Assembly: GCF_001723355.1 (NCBI RefSeq)
Contig: NZ_LPWE01000013.1
Coordinates: 434,001 to 498,000 of the forward strand
Source of the DNA: Methyloceanibacter stevinii
GTDB lineage: Bacteria; Pseudomonadota; Alphaproteobacteria; Rhizobiales; Methyloligellaceae
DNA: 64,000 nt
Direction: 5' to 3'
Numbering within the stretch: position 1 is the stretch's first letter; each line of letters starts with the position of its first letter. The position numbers and the translations under genes are program-made. Positions 8,985 through 19,741 of this stretch are shown piece after piece. Under the pieces are notes generated by a model. That model did not search any database. It worked only from the letters and a program-made list of their open reading frames with translations, and was not told the origin of the DNA.

Positions 8985-11129
8985 CTAGCCCGCCCGCATG
9001 AGCTTCACTGCATCGTCCCGTTCGAACAGGTAGAGCAAGAGCCGTAAGCGCTCGCCGCGCTCGCCTTCCAAATGCGGCATGCGTGAAAGGCAGAGCCTGG
9101 CCTCGTCACGGGCGGCTGCGAGCAGGTCCTGATGCTCGGGGAGCTGCGCGATGCGGAAGGCAGGTAAACCACTCTGCCGCGTACCCAGCACTTCGCCCCC
9201 GCCGCGCAGGCGCAAATCCTCCTCCGCGATCACGAAGCCGTCTTCCGTGTCGCGCATGACGTTGAGCCGCTCGCGGGCGACCTCGCCAAGTGGCGCCTTG
9301 TACAGCAGCACGCAGGAGGACTGGGCGGCTCCACGGCCGACACGCCCGCGCAATTGGTGGAGCTGCGCCAGGCCGAAACGTTCCGCATGTTCGATGATCA
9401 TGATCGACGCATTGGGAACGTCGACGCCAACCTCGATTACGGTGGTGGAAACGAGCACGGACAGCTCACCGGCCGCGAAACGCGCCATGACCGCGTCTTT
9501 CTCTTTGCCCTTCAGCTTGCCGTGGACCAAGCCGACCTTGTCGCCGAAGCGGTTCTGCAGATGCGCAAAGCGTTCCTCTGCCGCGGCGAGGTCGAGCATT
9601 TCGGATTCGCCAACGAGCGGGCAGACCCAGTAGACCTGCGCGCCGGTTTCGACGGCGCGTTCGATCCCGTCCACGACCTCGTCGAGCCGCTCCAGAGGCA
9701 CCGTCCGCGTCAGCACCGGTTTGCGCCCCGGCGGCTTCTCGTCAAGCCGGGATACGTCCAGATCGCCGTAGCTGGTCAGCAGCAGAGTCCGTGGAATGGG
9801 GGTCGCCGTCATGACGAGAAGTTCGGCGCCCGCACCGACACCCTTCGCCTGAAGCGCCAGCCGTTGGTGCACACCGAAGCGATGCTGCTCGTCGATGACC
9901 GCAAGGCCGAGATCCTTGAACGCGATTGCCTCCTGAAACAGCGCGTGGGTGCCGAGCAGGATATCGATTTCACCGGCCTTCAACGCGTCGAGGATCGCGA
10001 GCCGTTCCTTGCCTCGCTCGCGGCCCGTGAGCAGCCGCACGCGAAGGCCGGCGGGTGCGGCGAACCGGGAGATGGTCTCGAAGTGCTGGCGCGCCAGGAG
10101 TTCGGTCGGGGCCATCAAGGCAGCCTGATGACCGGCCTCGACCGCTGTCGCCATGGCCAGAAGCGCGACGATCGTCTTGCCGCTGCCCACGTCGCCTTGC
10201 AGGAGGCGCAGCATGTGCAGCGGGTCGGCCATGTCCGCGTCTATCTCCGCAAGCGCGCGCGTCTGCGCGCCCGTCAGAGCGAAGGGCAGGGCATCGAGGA
10301 TCGCTTTGCGAAGCCGTCCCGGCGCCGTGATCGTCCGCCCTGCACGGCGCTTCATCGATTGGCGGAGAATGGCAAGCGCGAGCTGGTTGGCGAGAAGCTC
10401 GTCATAGGCGAGCCGCTCCCGCACCGGGTTGCTCGGCAGGAAGTCTTGGTCGGTCGTTGGGGCGTGAAGCGCCTTGATGCTCTTAGCGAACGAGTCCCAA
10501 TCGTTCTTCTTCAGAAATGCGTCGTCGATCCACTCGGGCAGATCGGGCAGCGCCTGCAGCGCGCCGTGGACGGCTTTGCGCAGGCTCGTATTGGAGAGGC
10601 CGGCCGTCAGAGGGTAGACCGGTTCGAGCTCCGGCACGCCGGCCGCCTTCCACAGGGGCCACATGGTCCGGGTGGGGCATTTGCAGGCGGCCGTCGTAGG
10701 ATTCGAGCGGCCCGATATGATCCTGGTCTCGCCCACGGGAAGCAGGCGTTCCAGATAGCGCTGATCGGCCTTGAAATAGACGAGGTCGAGCGCGCTGGTT
10801 TCGTCCTCAACGAGGATGCGATAGGGCGCCCGGCGTCCCTTCCGCCCGCCGCCGGGACGATGCTCGGCCACACGGACGGTCAGGGTCACGATCTGCCCCA
10901 GCGGGCTCTCGGCGATCGAGGGCGTGTGCGCCCGGTCGATGAGCCCGACCGGAAAATGCCACAGAAGGTCGATCAGGCGGGCATGGCTGCCAACGGCCGT
11001 TTCGCCCGTACCCTTGGGCCCGACACCTTTGGGCGCTAAAAGTTTGTCTAGGAGCCCTTCGATTCGCGGGCCGACACCTTTCAGCGTGCGTACGGGTGTG
11101 AAGAGCGGATTGAGCCGGGCGGGGCGCAT
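8985..11129 (-). CDS. recG: ATP-dependent DNA helicase RecG
   Basis: RecG reverses stalled replication forks and unwinds branched DNA. The 714-residue protein has the N-terminal wedge/OB region, Walker A (LLQGDVGSGKTIVALL), the DEQH-type box (VIDEQHRFGVHQR), TATPIPRTL and the C-terminal QLRGRVGRG helicase motif. Residues about 140-165 read abnormally (SNPTTAACKCPTRTMWPLWK). The neighbouring frame there encodes ESYDGRLQMPHPDHVAPVE, the expected wedge-domain sequence. So compensating indels near 10708 and 10645 have shifted about 20 residues without ending the frame. The gene is divergent from sdhE. The local error is likely in the sequence, not in the organism. Confidence 0.96.
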   Translation of the reverse strand: MRPARLNPLFTPVRTLKGVGPRIEGLLDKLLAPKGVGPKGTGETAVGSHARLIDLLWHFPVGLIDRAHTPSIAESPLGQIVTLTVRVAEHRPGGGRKGRRAPYRILVEDETSALDLVYFKADQRYLERLLPVGETRIISGRSNPTTAACKCPTRTMWPLWKAAGVPELEPVYPLTAGLSNTSLRKAVHGALQALPDLPEWIDDAFLKKNDWDSFAKSIKALHAPTTDQDFLPSNPVRERLAYDELLANQLALAILRQSMKRRAGRTITAPGRLRKAILDALPFALTGAQTRALAEIDADMADPLHMLRLLQGDVGSGKTIVALLAMATAVEAGHQAALMAPTELLARQHFETISRFAAPAGLRVRLLTGRERGKERLAILDALKAGEIDILLGTHALFQEAIAFKDLGLAVIDEQHRFGVHQRLALQAKGVGAGAELLVMTATPIPRTLLLTSYGDLDVSRLDEKPPGRKPVLTRTVPLERLDEVVDGIERAVETGAQVYWVCPLVGESEMLDLAAAEERFAHLQNRFGDKVGLVHGKLKGKEKDAVMARFAAGELSVLVSTTVIEVGVDVPNASIMIIEHAERFGLAQLHQLRGRVGRGAAQSSCVLLYKAPLGEVARERLNVMRDTEDGFVIAEEDLRLRGGGEVLGTRQSGLPAFRIAQLPEHQDLLAAARDEARLCLSRMPHLEGERGERLRLLLYLFERDDAVKLMRAG

Positions 11130-11281
11130 GGGCCTAGTCTATCAGGCGATTCGGGACGGACCTGGTATCCCAAAGCGCGGCCTTTGTATCGCAGGGCTCG
11201 GGCTCTGTGCGGCGCGGCGCGGCCTTGACATCGAAAGGGCCGCTCTGTCTAACGCAGCAACGAGGATTGGAAGCTTGGATC

Positions 11282-11557
11282 ATGACGAGTGATCTTGGAA
11301 TGCGGCGTCGCCGGGCCGTCTGGCGGGCTTCTCACAGAGGCACGAAGGAAATGGACTATCTGCTTGGCCGCTTCGCCGAGCAAGCCGTCGACAGCATGAA
11401 TTCCGACGAGATCGCCGTCCTGGAGCGCCTGATCGAGATGCAAGACCCGGAAATCGAGTTGTCCGTCTATGAAGGATACTCGCTGGGCGACAAGGATCTG
11501 GACACGCTGATCGTCCTGATCCGCCAGTTCCACAATTTTCCGGGAACCCGGCAATAG
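11282..11557 (+). CDS. sdhE: FAD assembly factor SdhE
   Basis: SdhE is a small soluble factor that helps attach FAD covalently to the succinate dehydrogenase flavoprotein. The 91-residue protein has the signature RGTKEMD (RGxxE motif), then LLGRFAEQ, LERLIEMQDPEIELSVYEGY and the C-terminal DTLIVLIRQFH. The ATG at 11282 was chosen because it gives the usual family length. It lies 28 bases before mfd and divergent from recG, the standard arrangement in Hyphomicrobiales. Confidence 0.94.
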   Translation: MTSDLGMRRRRAVWRASHRGTKEMDYLLGRFAEQAVDSMNSDEIAVLERLIEMQDPEIELSVYEGYSLGDKDLDTLIVLIRQFHNFPGTRQ

Positions 11558-11585
11558 CCGCGCCCGCCGAGCAAGCCGTAGCGTC

Positions 11586-14500
11586 ATGAGTTCTCAAGTT
11601 CCTCTGCCATCCCTGCCTGTGGACCGCCTTCTGGCGGGTCAGCGCGCCATCGCGAGCGGCGTGCCCGAAGGGCTGGACGCCTTGCTGCTCGGGGAGCTTG
11701 CGCGCCATGCGGGTACGCCCATCCTGCATGTGGCACGGGACGGACAGCGCGCGGCGACGCTCGAAGAGGCCATTCGCTTTTTCGCGCCCGATGTCCGCGT
11801 CCTGAACTTCCCCGCCTGGGACAGCGTTCCCTACGACAGGGTCGGGCCCAATGCGGAGATCGTTGCCGACCGGATCGAGGCCCTGTCGGCCCTCGCTGCC
11901 CGGGAGGAGGGAGACGCATCCCCGCTCGTGTTGCTGACCTCCGTGAATGCGGTTCTTCAGCGGGTCCCGCCGCGCGCTTTTATCGAGCTTCCAGCCTGAA
12001 CCTTCGCGCCGGCAATGTCCTGAATATGGGCAAGCTCGTGGAGCGCCTCGAGTCCGCGGGCTACGTGCGAACCGGCACCGTAACCGATGCGGGCCAGTAC
12101 GCGGTGCGGGGCGGCATCCTAGATCTATTTCCGCCCGGCGGGCAGCCGGTCCGTCTCGATTTCTTCGGAGACACGCTGGAATCCATCCGCGCCTCAATCC
12201 GGAAACCCAGCGCACGGAATCGCGCATCGAGGCGATCGATTTCCTGCCCATGAGCGAAGTGGCGCTGACGCCCGAAGTGCGCAGCGGGTTCCGCCAGCGC
12301 TACGTGGAACTGTTCGGGACCGTGAAGGGCGACGATCCGCTCTACGAGGCTATCTCGGCGGGGCAGCAGCATCAGGGCATGGAGCATTGGCTGCCGCTGT
12401 TCCATGAGCGGCTCGATACGCTGTTCGATTATCTGCCGGGCGCCGTCGTTACACTCGATCCGTTGTCGGACGATGCGCGCGAGAGCCGGCTGGAACAGGT
12501 GGTAGACCATCATGATGCCCGCGCGGAGGCGCTGGAGCGCAAGGCATTCGGCGCGCCGCCTTATCATCCGGTCCCCGCCGACAGCATGTTCCTGACGGAG
12601 GCCGAGTGGCAGGGGTTCTTGGGCGCCGCGCCGCATGTGATCGCTTTCGATACGTTCGAGCGCCCGGAAGCGGACGGCGCAGCCATCGTATCCTTCGGCG
12701 GCAGGCAGGGGCGGTCGTTTGCGCCGGAGCGCCAAACGGAAGGCGCCAATGTCTTCGATGCGGTCGTGGCTCACACAAAGAAGCTGATCGCCGCGAAGAA
12801 GGTCGTCGTCGTTGCCTGCTGGAGTACGGGTGCGCGGGAGAGGCTTGCGGCGCTGCTCGCGGAACACGGGCTGGACGGCACGGTTCGCGTGGAGACATTC
12901 CCGGAAGCTGTTGCCGCGCCGCATGACCTGGTTACCGTCGCCGTGCTGCCGCTCGAAACCGGGTTCGAGTCGCCCGCCTTGCCGTCATCGGCGAGCAGGA
13001 CATTCTGGGCGACCGGCTGGTGCGGAAACAGCGCAAGCCCAAGGCGTCCGATGCGCTGACGGAAGCATCCAGCCTCACGGTCGGCGATCTCGTCGTTCAC
13101 GCGGACCACGGCATCGGGCGCTTCGTCGGTCTCAGCACCATCGAGGCGGCGGGTGAGCCGCACGATTGTCTGGAGCTTCACTACCAGGGCAACGACAAGC
13201 TCTATCTTCCCGTCGAGAATATCGAGCTTCTGACGCGCTACGGCTCAGACGAGACCAATGTTGTCCTCGATAAGCTCGGCGGCGTTGCCTGGCAATCGCG
13301 CAAGGCGAAGCTGAAGCAGCGTATCCGCGATATGGCCGAGAAGCTCATCAAGGTGGCCGCCATGCGCGAGTTGCGCACCGCGCCGTCTCTCGCGCCGCCC
13401 GACGGCACCTATGAAGAGTTTGCCGCGCGCTTCCCGTATGAGGAGACCGAAGACCAGATGACCAGCATCAACGCGGTGCTGGACGATCTGGCGAGCGGAC
13501 GCCCCATGGACCGTCTCGTCTGCGGCGACGTTGGCTTCGGCAAGACTGAAGTGGCCCTTCGCGCCAGCCTCGTGGCGGTGCTCGCGGGCAAGCAAGTGGC
13601 CGTCGTCGTGCCCACCACACTCCTGGCGCGGCAGCACTACAACACCTTCGTCGAGCGGTTCCGGGGATTTCCCGTGCGCGTCGCGCAGGCCTCCCGTCTT
13701 GTCTCCGGCAAAGAGCTGAGCGCGACCAAGGAGGGGCTGAAGAAGGGCGATATCGACATCGTCATCGGCACCCACGCGCTGCTCGGAAAGTCGATCGACT
13801 TTGCCGATCTCGGCCTCCTCATCATCGACGAGGAGCAGCATTTCGGCGTGAAGCACAAGGAACGCCTGAAAGAGCTGCGCGAGGACGTACATGTGTTGAC
13901 GCTGAGCGCCACGCCGATCCCGCGCACGCTGCAACTCGCCATGTCCGGCGTGCGGGAGATGTCGCTGATCGCGACCCCGCCCGTGGACCGGCTTGCAGTG
14001 CGCACCTACGTGTCGCCGTTCGATCCCATGACACTGCGCGAGGCTTTGTTGCGCGAGCGCTTCCGGGGCGGCCAGACCTTCTTCGTCGTGCCGCGCATTT
14101 CCGATCTCGACGAAGCCGGAGCCTTTCTCCAGGAGCACGCCCCGGAGCTGCGGGTCGCGCGGGCCCACGGCCAAATGAGCTCGACCGAACTCGACGACGT
14201 GATGAACGCCTTCTACGACCGGCAATACGATGTGCTGCTGTCCACGACCATCGTGGAGAGCGGACTCGACATCCCGTCGGCCAACACGCTGATCGTATAT
14301 CGCGCGGACCGGTTCGGTCTCGCCCAGCTCTATCAGCTGCGCGGTCGCGTCGGCCGCTCCAAGATCCGCGCCTATGCCTATTTCACGATCCCCGCCGATG
14401 CGCGCATCACCCCGGGGGCGCAGAAGCGCCTCAAGGTGCTGCAGTCGCTCGACACGCTGGGCGCCGGCTTCATTCTTGCGAGCCACGATCTCGACTTGCG

Positions 14501-15098
14501 CGGGGCTGGCAACCTTCTCGGCGAGGAACAGTCCGGCCACATCCGCGAAGTCGGTTTCGAGCTTTACCAGTCCATGCTCGAGGAAGCCGTTGCCGCGTTG
14601 CGGGAGGGCGAGGGCGGCACGATCGAGGATCAGTGGAGCCCACGCATCAATCTCGGCACATCGGTCCTCATCCCCGACGCGTATGTTCCCGACCTACAGG
14701 TTCGTCTCGGCCTCTACCGGCGTCTGTCGGGTGTCGAGACCCAAGAGGCCATCGAGGCCTTCGCGGCGGAGTTGATCGACCGTTTCGGTCCGTTGCCGGA
14801 CGAAGTGCGCCATCTCCTGGATGTGGTCGAGATCAAGGGGCTCTGCCGTCAGGCCAATGTCGAGCAGATCGATGCGGGACCCAAGGGGCTCGTTGTGGCG
14901 TTCCGGAATAACGAGTTCGCCAATCCCGAAGGGCTCATGCGCATGATCAGCAAGTATGCGCGCAAGACCAAGGTGCAGCCCGATCAGAAGCTGGTCTTCT
15001 ACGGCAATTGGCCGAGTGCGGAAGATCGCCTGATCGGCGCGCGGGACTTCCTCAAAGAGCTTGCCAAGATCGCCGGCGCGGCCAAGGCGGCAGCTTAG
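11586..15098 (+). CDS. mfd: Transcription-repair coupling factor Mfd (three frameshifts here)
   Basis: Mfd removes RNA polymerase stalled at lesions and recruits UvrA. All parts are present in order: the UvrB-homology region (LNFPAWDSVPYDRV, YAVRGGILDLFPPGGQPVRLD), the RNA-polymerase interaction domain (GDLVVHADHGIGRFVGL), Walker A (CGDVGFGKTEVALRA), the DEEQ box (LLIIDEEQHFGVKHKERLK), SATPIPRTLQLAMSG, QLRGRVGRS and a C-terminal TRCF domain. The frame changes near 11985, 12194 and 12977. Each change equals loss of one base, for example SIRAFNPETQRT is restored by one T. Correcting all three gives about 1171 residues, the normal length. The clean conservation on both sides argues for sequence errors. 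Confidence 0.93.
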
Positions 15099-15108
15099 CT
15101 GAATCGCA

Positions 15109-15996
15109 ATGTCCAATGAAAAAGAGCTGCTGAAATTGGATGACTACCGGCGGGTGTTCTGCGGGCTCTTGTCACGACAGGTGAGACTGATCGACGTCGC
15201 TATTCATTCAATCTTGAAGCGCGACGAGTTCGAAGGTGATCAGCAAGTGGAGGTTCAAACCATACTACTCATGCTGCAGGGCATGGGAGTGTCGGCCCAC
15301 TCAATCCTAAATCTGAGTCAGACGATCAATATGGGCGTAAGAGACTGCTACGGAATTGCCCGCACAGTAGTCGAAACTGGAATCAATATTGCCTACATCG
15401 TTGCTGGCGGAAGCGACACAGTCCAGAAAGCACGGCGTCACGCAGAGCAGAAGACATTCAGGGATCTGAACCGTACGGCGGTGATCGGGCCCTTTATGTT
15501 CAAAGCGGCACGACTAGGTCCTCTCCCGGATGCAAGTGCCATTCCGGGCCTCAAAGAGGCTCTGGACGAATTCACCAACAAAAAAGGTCGTGAGATTCGC
15601 AGCTGGACTAACGACAACATAGACGATCGTTTGCACCAGATTGAAGAGCGTTTCCCAGGGGGCACCCTGCTTTTCGCGGGAGCACTAGCTCAGGTTTATC
15701 GATATTCATCAGAAATCCTTCACGGCACGTATTTCGGTTCGATCTATTTCTGGACGGGAGGAAGCAAGCGGCCCTCCAATCGTGCCGAAACAGAGTGGGT
15801 CCTATTCTCTACGCATCTAGTGTCTGTTATCTCTGCCTGCCTCTTTGCAATCAGGGCAGTGATTGAGATCCTGGAGCGGCACTATGGAATGGTGGAAACA
15901 AAAGAAGAAAATGCTCGGATACTTGAGCTTCTGGTGGAAACCGTCGAAGAGCATCTAGTTCACCTATCTCCGGAGGATTTCTTCGGGCCAGCCTAG
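15109..15996 (+). CDS. Accessory DUF5677-like helical protein
   Basis: This is a 295-residue soluble protein of unknown function. It resembles the DUF5677 type: a helical core with RTVVETGINIAYI (Arg85, Glu89) and later RYSSEILHGTYFG (His205-Gly206), a pattern reminiscent of HEPN-like helical bundles. The codon use and base composition are visibly more AT-rich than in mfd and the following ligase, which suggests horizontal acquisition. It starts ten bases after the mfd stop and its last bases overlap the stop of the convergent ligase gene, so it is wedged tightly into the site. No toxin partner or repeat is seen at its edges. The family call is moderate and no function is claimed. Confidence 0.7.
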   Translation: MSNEKELLKLDDYRRVFCGLLSRQVRLIDVAIHSILKRDEFEGDQQVEVQTILLMLQGMGVSAHSILNLSQTINMGVRDCYGIARTVVETGINIAYIVAGGSDTVQKARRHAEQKTFRDLNRTAVIGPFMFKAARLGPLPDASAIPGLKEALDEFTNKKGREIRSWTNDNIDDRLHQIEERFPGGTLLFAGALAQVYRYSSEILHGTYFGSIYFWTGGSKRPSNRAETEWVLFSTHLVSVISACLFAIRAVIEILERHYGMVETKEENARILELLVETVEEHLVHLSPEDFFGPA

Positions 15997-17602
15997 ATCT
16001 GCTTCAGGATTTGGTCGCGCAGAATGCGGCCCCCGGCGTCGCGCGGGATCGTGCGAACGATCAGCAGCTTGTCGGGCAGTTTGTAGGACGCGACGCTCCG
16101 TTCGTTCAGAAAGTCCCGAAGCGCTGCCAGGGAGACCGGCATGGACGGATCGGGGACGACCGCGGCGAAGATCCGATCTCCCATGACAGGGTCGGGCAGA
16201 ACGAAACAGGCCGCATCGAGAAACCGCGGGAACGCTTGATAGAGCCCGTCCAGTTCCGAGGCCGCAATCGTGAACCCCCCATGGTAGACGAGGTCGGGAT
16301 CGCGAATGACGGCAAGGCGGCCGTTTCGCATTTCGCCACGCAAGCCTGTTGCAATGAAGTTTCGAGCATCGCGGGCGCCAGTATCGCGCGTCGCATCCTC
16401 GGCTGCGCGCACTTTCGGGATCAGCGGACCACGGACGGCGATATCCTTCGTATCAGGTTCCGGTCCGGCAACGAGCGCCGTCTCCAGAAACGCGGTGACC
16501 TCTCCGTGGTCGGCGATCTGGAACACGCCCGACGGCAGTGTTCCTCTTCCTAGCCTCTTGCTGTCGCCCTCGATCAGGCAAGCCAGGTCGCCCAATGGAT
16601 AGAGTTCGAAGCCGCCGCGATCCGCCGGCGCTTCCACAGCCAGCCGATCGCCGAGGTTCGGTGCGGCGCAGACCCGGCCGACATGCCGAAGTGCGCATTG
16701 CGGATCGGTCACGATGCCGTCTTCGAGAAGCCGGTCCAGAACCGTGCCGGGCAGGGCGGTCACGGTCGCGCCTGTGGTCAAAATCTGCTGGACGAACACG
16801 GCGTGGTCGAACGGGTCGTGCAGCGCCAGGGCTGTCCCGCCAATCAGCCATGGCGCAAGCCCCAAGGTGATGCCGATGGGCCCCGTGAGCGGATAGGGAT
16901 TGAGGATCACGTCGTGGCGGTCGAGCGACAAGGCCATCACGGTCATGGCCCCTTGCAGCAGCAGGTCCTTCTGCTCCCGGACGAGGGGGACGACAGGCTC
17001 GCCGGCGCGGGCCGTGAAGGTGATCAGGCCGGGCCAGGGTTCGCGCGCGGCACGAAGCCCGGGGCGGGGCCATCCAGGATTGCATCGTCGAGGGACGCGA
17101 CGCCGTCGGGAAGGTCGGGGCCGAAGCCCATGACAAAGCGGATCGACAGGCGCGTGGCGGCGACATCGCGTAGGAGGTTGGCGGGGCGTTCTCCGGCGCA
17201 ACTCGACATGCCGATGAGCGCTGCGGGCTCGAGCAAGTCACAGACCTTTGCAAGTTCGGTCGCGCGCCACAGCATCGGAACGGCGGCGACGGTGAGGCCG
17301 GCGCGCCAGGCCGCCAGCAAGGTGAGCGGAGATTCGACGAGGTTCGGCAGCTGAACGGCGACGCAGTCGCCAGGCTCAAGTCCCACATGCGCGAAATACG
17401 CGGCCAGCGCCTCGACGGCGATGTCGGCCTCGCCGAAGGACAGACGCCGGGGAGCGGACGGCGCCAGAATGCGGCGGTTCGGCGGATCGAGCAGTGCCAG
17501 AGCCTCGGGTGTTTGCTCCGCGTGGCGGCGCAACAGGCCGGCCGGCGTGATGCGGGCACTGTCTTGCGGTCGGTCGGGCTGTGGCGCTGCTAGGGTCGTC
17601 AT
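15993..17602 (-). CDS. AMP-binding (acyl-CoA synthetase-like) enzyme (frameshifted here)
   Basis: This is a cytosolic ANL-superfamily ligase that should activate a carboxylic acid as an acyl-adenylate. The N-terminal part (LLRRHAEQTPEALALLDPP, GLEPGDCVAVQLPNLVESPL) ends in a stop after RANPGPA. One missing G near 17028 restores GPGLITFTARAGEPV and the rest of the enzyme. The C-terminal lid is clear (LLIVRTIPRDAGGRILRDQI), with the catalytic Lys replaced at its usual GK position by GR. The adenylation loop ITFTARAGEP departs from the usual TSGTTG, so substrate and even activity are uncertain. The restored length is about 536. The gene ends in a 4-bp stop-to-stop overlap with the accessory gene. 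Confidence 0.8.
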
Positions 17603-17660
17603 CGTCTCAGAGTTGGTGGCGGCTCAAGATCGTTATCGACTCACGGTCATTCATCGGGCT

Positions 17661-19478
17661 TTACGGCTTCCGGGTTTCGCGGCGTGGATCCCGGTCTTGG
17701 TCGTACCACCACGTATCGATTTGATAGCCATAGAGTGGCGTTTCGTCCGGCCGTTGCAGCTTAGTCCAGCGGGCGACCCATTGATCCGGTAGATAGAACA
17801 ATGGCACCACATAGTCACCGGACAAGAGAACCCGGTCCAAGGCCCTTACCGCCGACACGAAGTCCTCGCGTGTCTTGGCTTCGAGCATAGCGGCGATCAT
17901 TGCATCCACCGCCTCGTTCTCGACCCCGGCCAAATTGAACGAGCCTTCCGTCTTGGCCGCCTTGCTGCCCCAACGGAACGACTGTTCGTTGCCGGGCGAC
18001 AGCGAGGCCCCCCAATAGTTCGGGATCATATCGAATTCGAAGGTCTGCTTGCGGCGCTCATACTGCGCCGAGTCGACCTGGCGGATGCGAACATCGATAC
18101 CGATTCTTTTGAGCGCATCCGCATAGGTGAGGAGCAGGCGTTCTTGTGAGCGGGTGCGCGCCAGGATCTCGAAGGTGAACGGCTCGCCCGTCTCGGCGTT
18201 CACGAGCGTACCGTTCCGCAACACGTAGCCCGCCTCGCTCAACAGCTTCAGCGCGGCAATGCGGCCTTCTCGGTTCTGGCCGGCCCCTTCGCTCGCCGTG
18301 AACGAAAACGTCCCGTCCATGATCTCCGGCTTCACGGCATCGGGGAAGGGAGCCAGGAGCGCGCGCTCGGTCTCGTCCGCCGGGCGCCCGTGCGACGACA
18401 GCTCCGAACGGGCGAAATAGCTTTGCGAGTAGGCGAAGAGGTCGTGATAGAGCGTCCGGTCGATCCAGGTGTAGTCGAACATACGGATCAACGCCTGCCG
18501 CACGCGCGGATCGGAGAAGATCGGGCGGCGCGTGTTGAAGACGAGGGCCGACATGCCTGCCGGCGTCTCGATCGGCAGGGCTTCGGTTACGACCTTGCCC
18601 TGCCGCAAGGCGGGGAAGTCATACCCTTGCGCCCAAAGGTTGGGCGAGAGTTCGTCCCGAAGGTCGACGAGCCCGGACTTGAATGCCTCGAACATCGAAC
18701 TGGCGTCCCGGAAATAATCGACGCGGATCTCATCGAAATTGTAGCGGCCGCGATTGACCGGCAGGTCGCGCCCCCAATAGTCGGGATCGCGCTTGAAGGT
18801 GAGGCTCTTGCCCGGATCGACGGCCTCCACGACGTAGGGGCCGCTGCCGAGCGGCGGCTCGAGCGTGGTCTGCTCGAAGCTCTCTGGCGTCAGGGCATGG
18901 CTCGGGAGTATGGGCATCAGCCCCATGATCAGCGGCATTTCCCGGTCCCCGGAGTCGTCGAAAGTGAAGCGGACGGAGCGCTCGCCCGTCTTTTCGACCT
19001 TCGCGACTTTCTTGTAGTAGGAGCGGTGGTTGGGACGCCCGTGGTCGCGGAGGAGCGCATGGGAGAAGATGACGTCATCCACGGTGATCGGGGTGCCGTC
19101 CGAGAACTTGGCCGCAGGGTTAAGCGTGAACTCGACCCAAGACCGGTCCGGTGGCGTTTCGATGGTTTCGGCGATCAGGCCGTAAAGCGTGAAGGGCTCG
19201 TCATAGGCCCGGGCGGTCAGGGTCTCGTAGACGTACTCGCGCACGCCGTCGCCCGAAACACCCTTCACAATGAACGGATTGAGGTTGTCATAACTGCCTT
19301 GTTTGCCGAAACGGGCCCGGCCGCCCTTGGGCGCGTTGGGGTTGGCGTAGGAAAAGTTTGAGAAATCGGCACGCTCGAGCGGCTCGCCATGCATGGCGAT
19401 TCCGCCTTTGGGGTCCGCCAGGGCTCCTGCAGGGCAGAGCAGGAGTCCCGCGGACAGGAGCAAAATAGGGGCTTTCAA
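17661..19478 (-). CDS. ABC transporter extracellular solute-binding protein (family 5, YejA-like)
   Basis: This is a 605-residue periplasmic receptor of an ABC importer for peptides or similar solutes. It has a signal peptide (residues 1-21, ending AGALADP) and then the SBP_bac_5 layout: GKQGSYDNLNPFIVKGVSGD, WVEFTLNPAAKFSDGTPITV, GSGPYVVEAVDPGKSLTFKR, FNTRRPIFSDPRVRQALIRM and a C-terminal FYLPDQWVARW. The long N-terminal domain and the opening GGIAMHGEP are like YejA rather than DppA. No permease or ATPase genes are adjacent, so the transporter partners must lie elsewhere. Confidence 0.92.
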   Translation of the reverse strand: MKAPILLLSAGLLLCPAGALADPKGGIAMHGEPLERADFSNFSYANPNAPKGGRARFGKQGSYDNLNPFIVKGVSGDGVREYVYETLTARAYDEPFTLYGLIAETIETPPDRSWVEFTLNPAAKFSDGTPITVDDVIFSHALLRDHGRPNHRSYYKKVAKVEKTGERSVRFTFDDSGDREMPLIMGLMPILPSHALTPESFEQTTLEPPLGSGPYVVEAVDPGKSLTFKRDPDYWGRDLPVNRGRYNFDEIRVDYFRDASSMFEAFKSGLVDLRDELSPNLWAQGYDFPALRQGKVVTEALPIETPAGMSALVFNTRRPIFSDPRVRQALIRMFDYTWIDRTLYHDLFAYSQSYFARSELSSHGRPADETERALLAPFPDAVKPEIMDGTFSFTASEGAGQNREGRIAALKLLSEAGYVLRNGTLVNAETGEPFTFEILARTRSQERLLLTYADALKRIGIDVRIRQVDSAQYERRKQTFEFDMIPNYWGASLSPGNEQSFRWGSKAAKTEGSFNLAGVENEAVDAMIAAMLEAKTREDFVSAVRALDRVLLSGDYVVPLFYLPDQWVARWTKLQRPDETPLYGYQIDTWWYDQDRDPRRETRKP

Positions 19479-19741
19479 CGATGACCTTGGATGGCTATAG
19501 ATGCCAGCGCGTTACGCTATCGAGCTAAAGGTAACATTCCTAACTAACAAATCTTACGTCGTACCGAATCCTTCCCCAAACTAGATCACCGGAAGGCTGA
19601 GACTACGGCAAGCCCGAGACAGCGGTTATAAAGCCACGCCCGCGCCGCATTTCGGGTATTGACCCTAGTTAGGGAGAATGGGCACCGGTAGGGCCGGCGG
19701 ATCATTGCCAGTCCAAATATAGAGAGAGGAAAGGTCGTTTA

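Noticed and set aside
9354-11039. A 561-codon open frame opposite recG
   Set aside because: It is the mirror of recG in a GC-rich genome. Its sequence is Arg/Gly/His-rich with no domain, and recG itself is fully conserved.
13245-14540. A long open frame opposite mfd
   Set aside because: It is an antisense shadow of the conserved helicase domain, with low-complexity composition.
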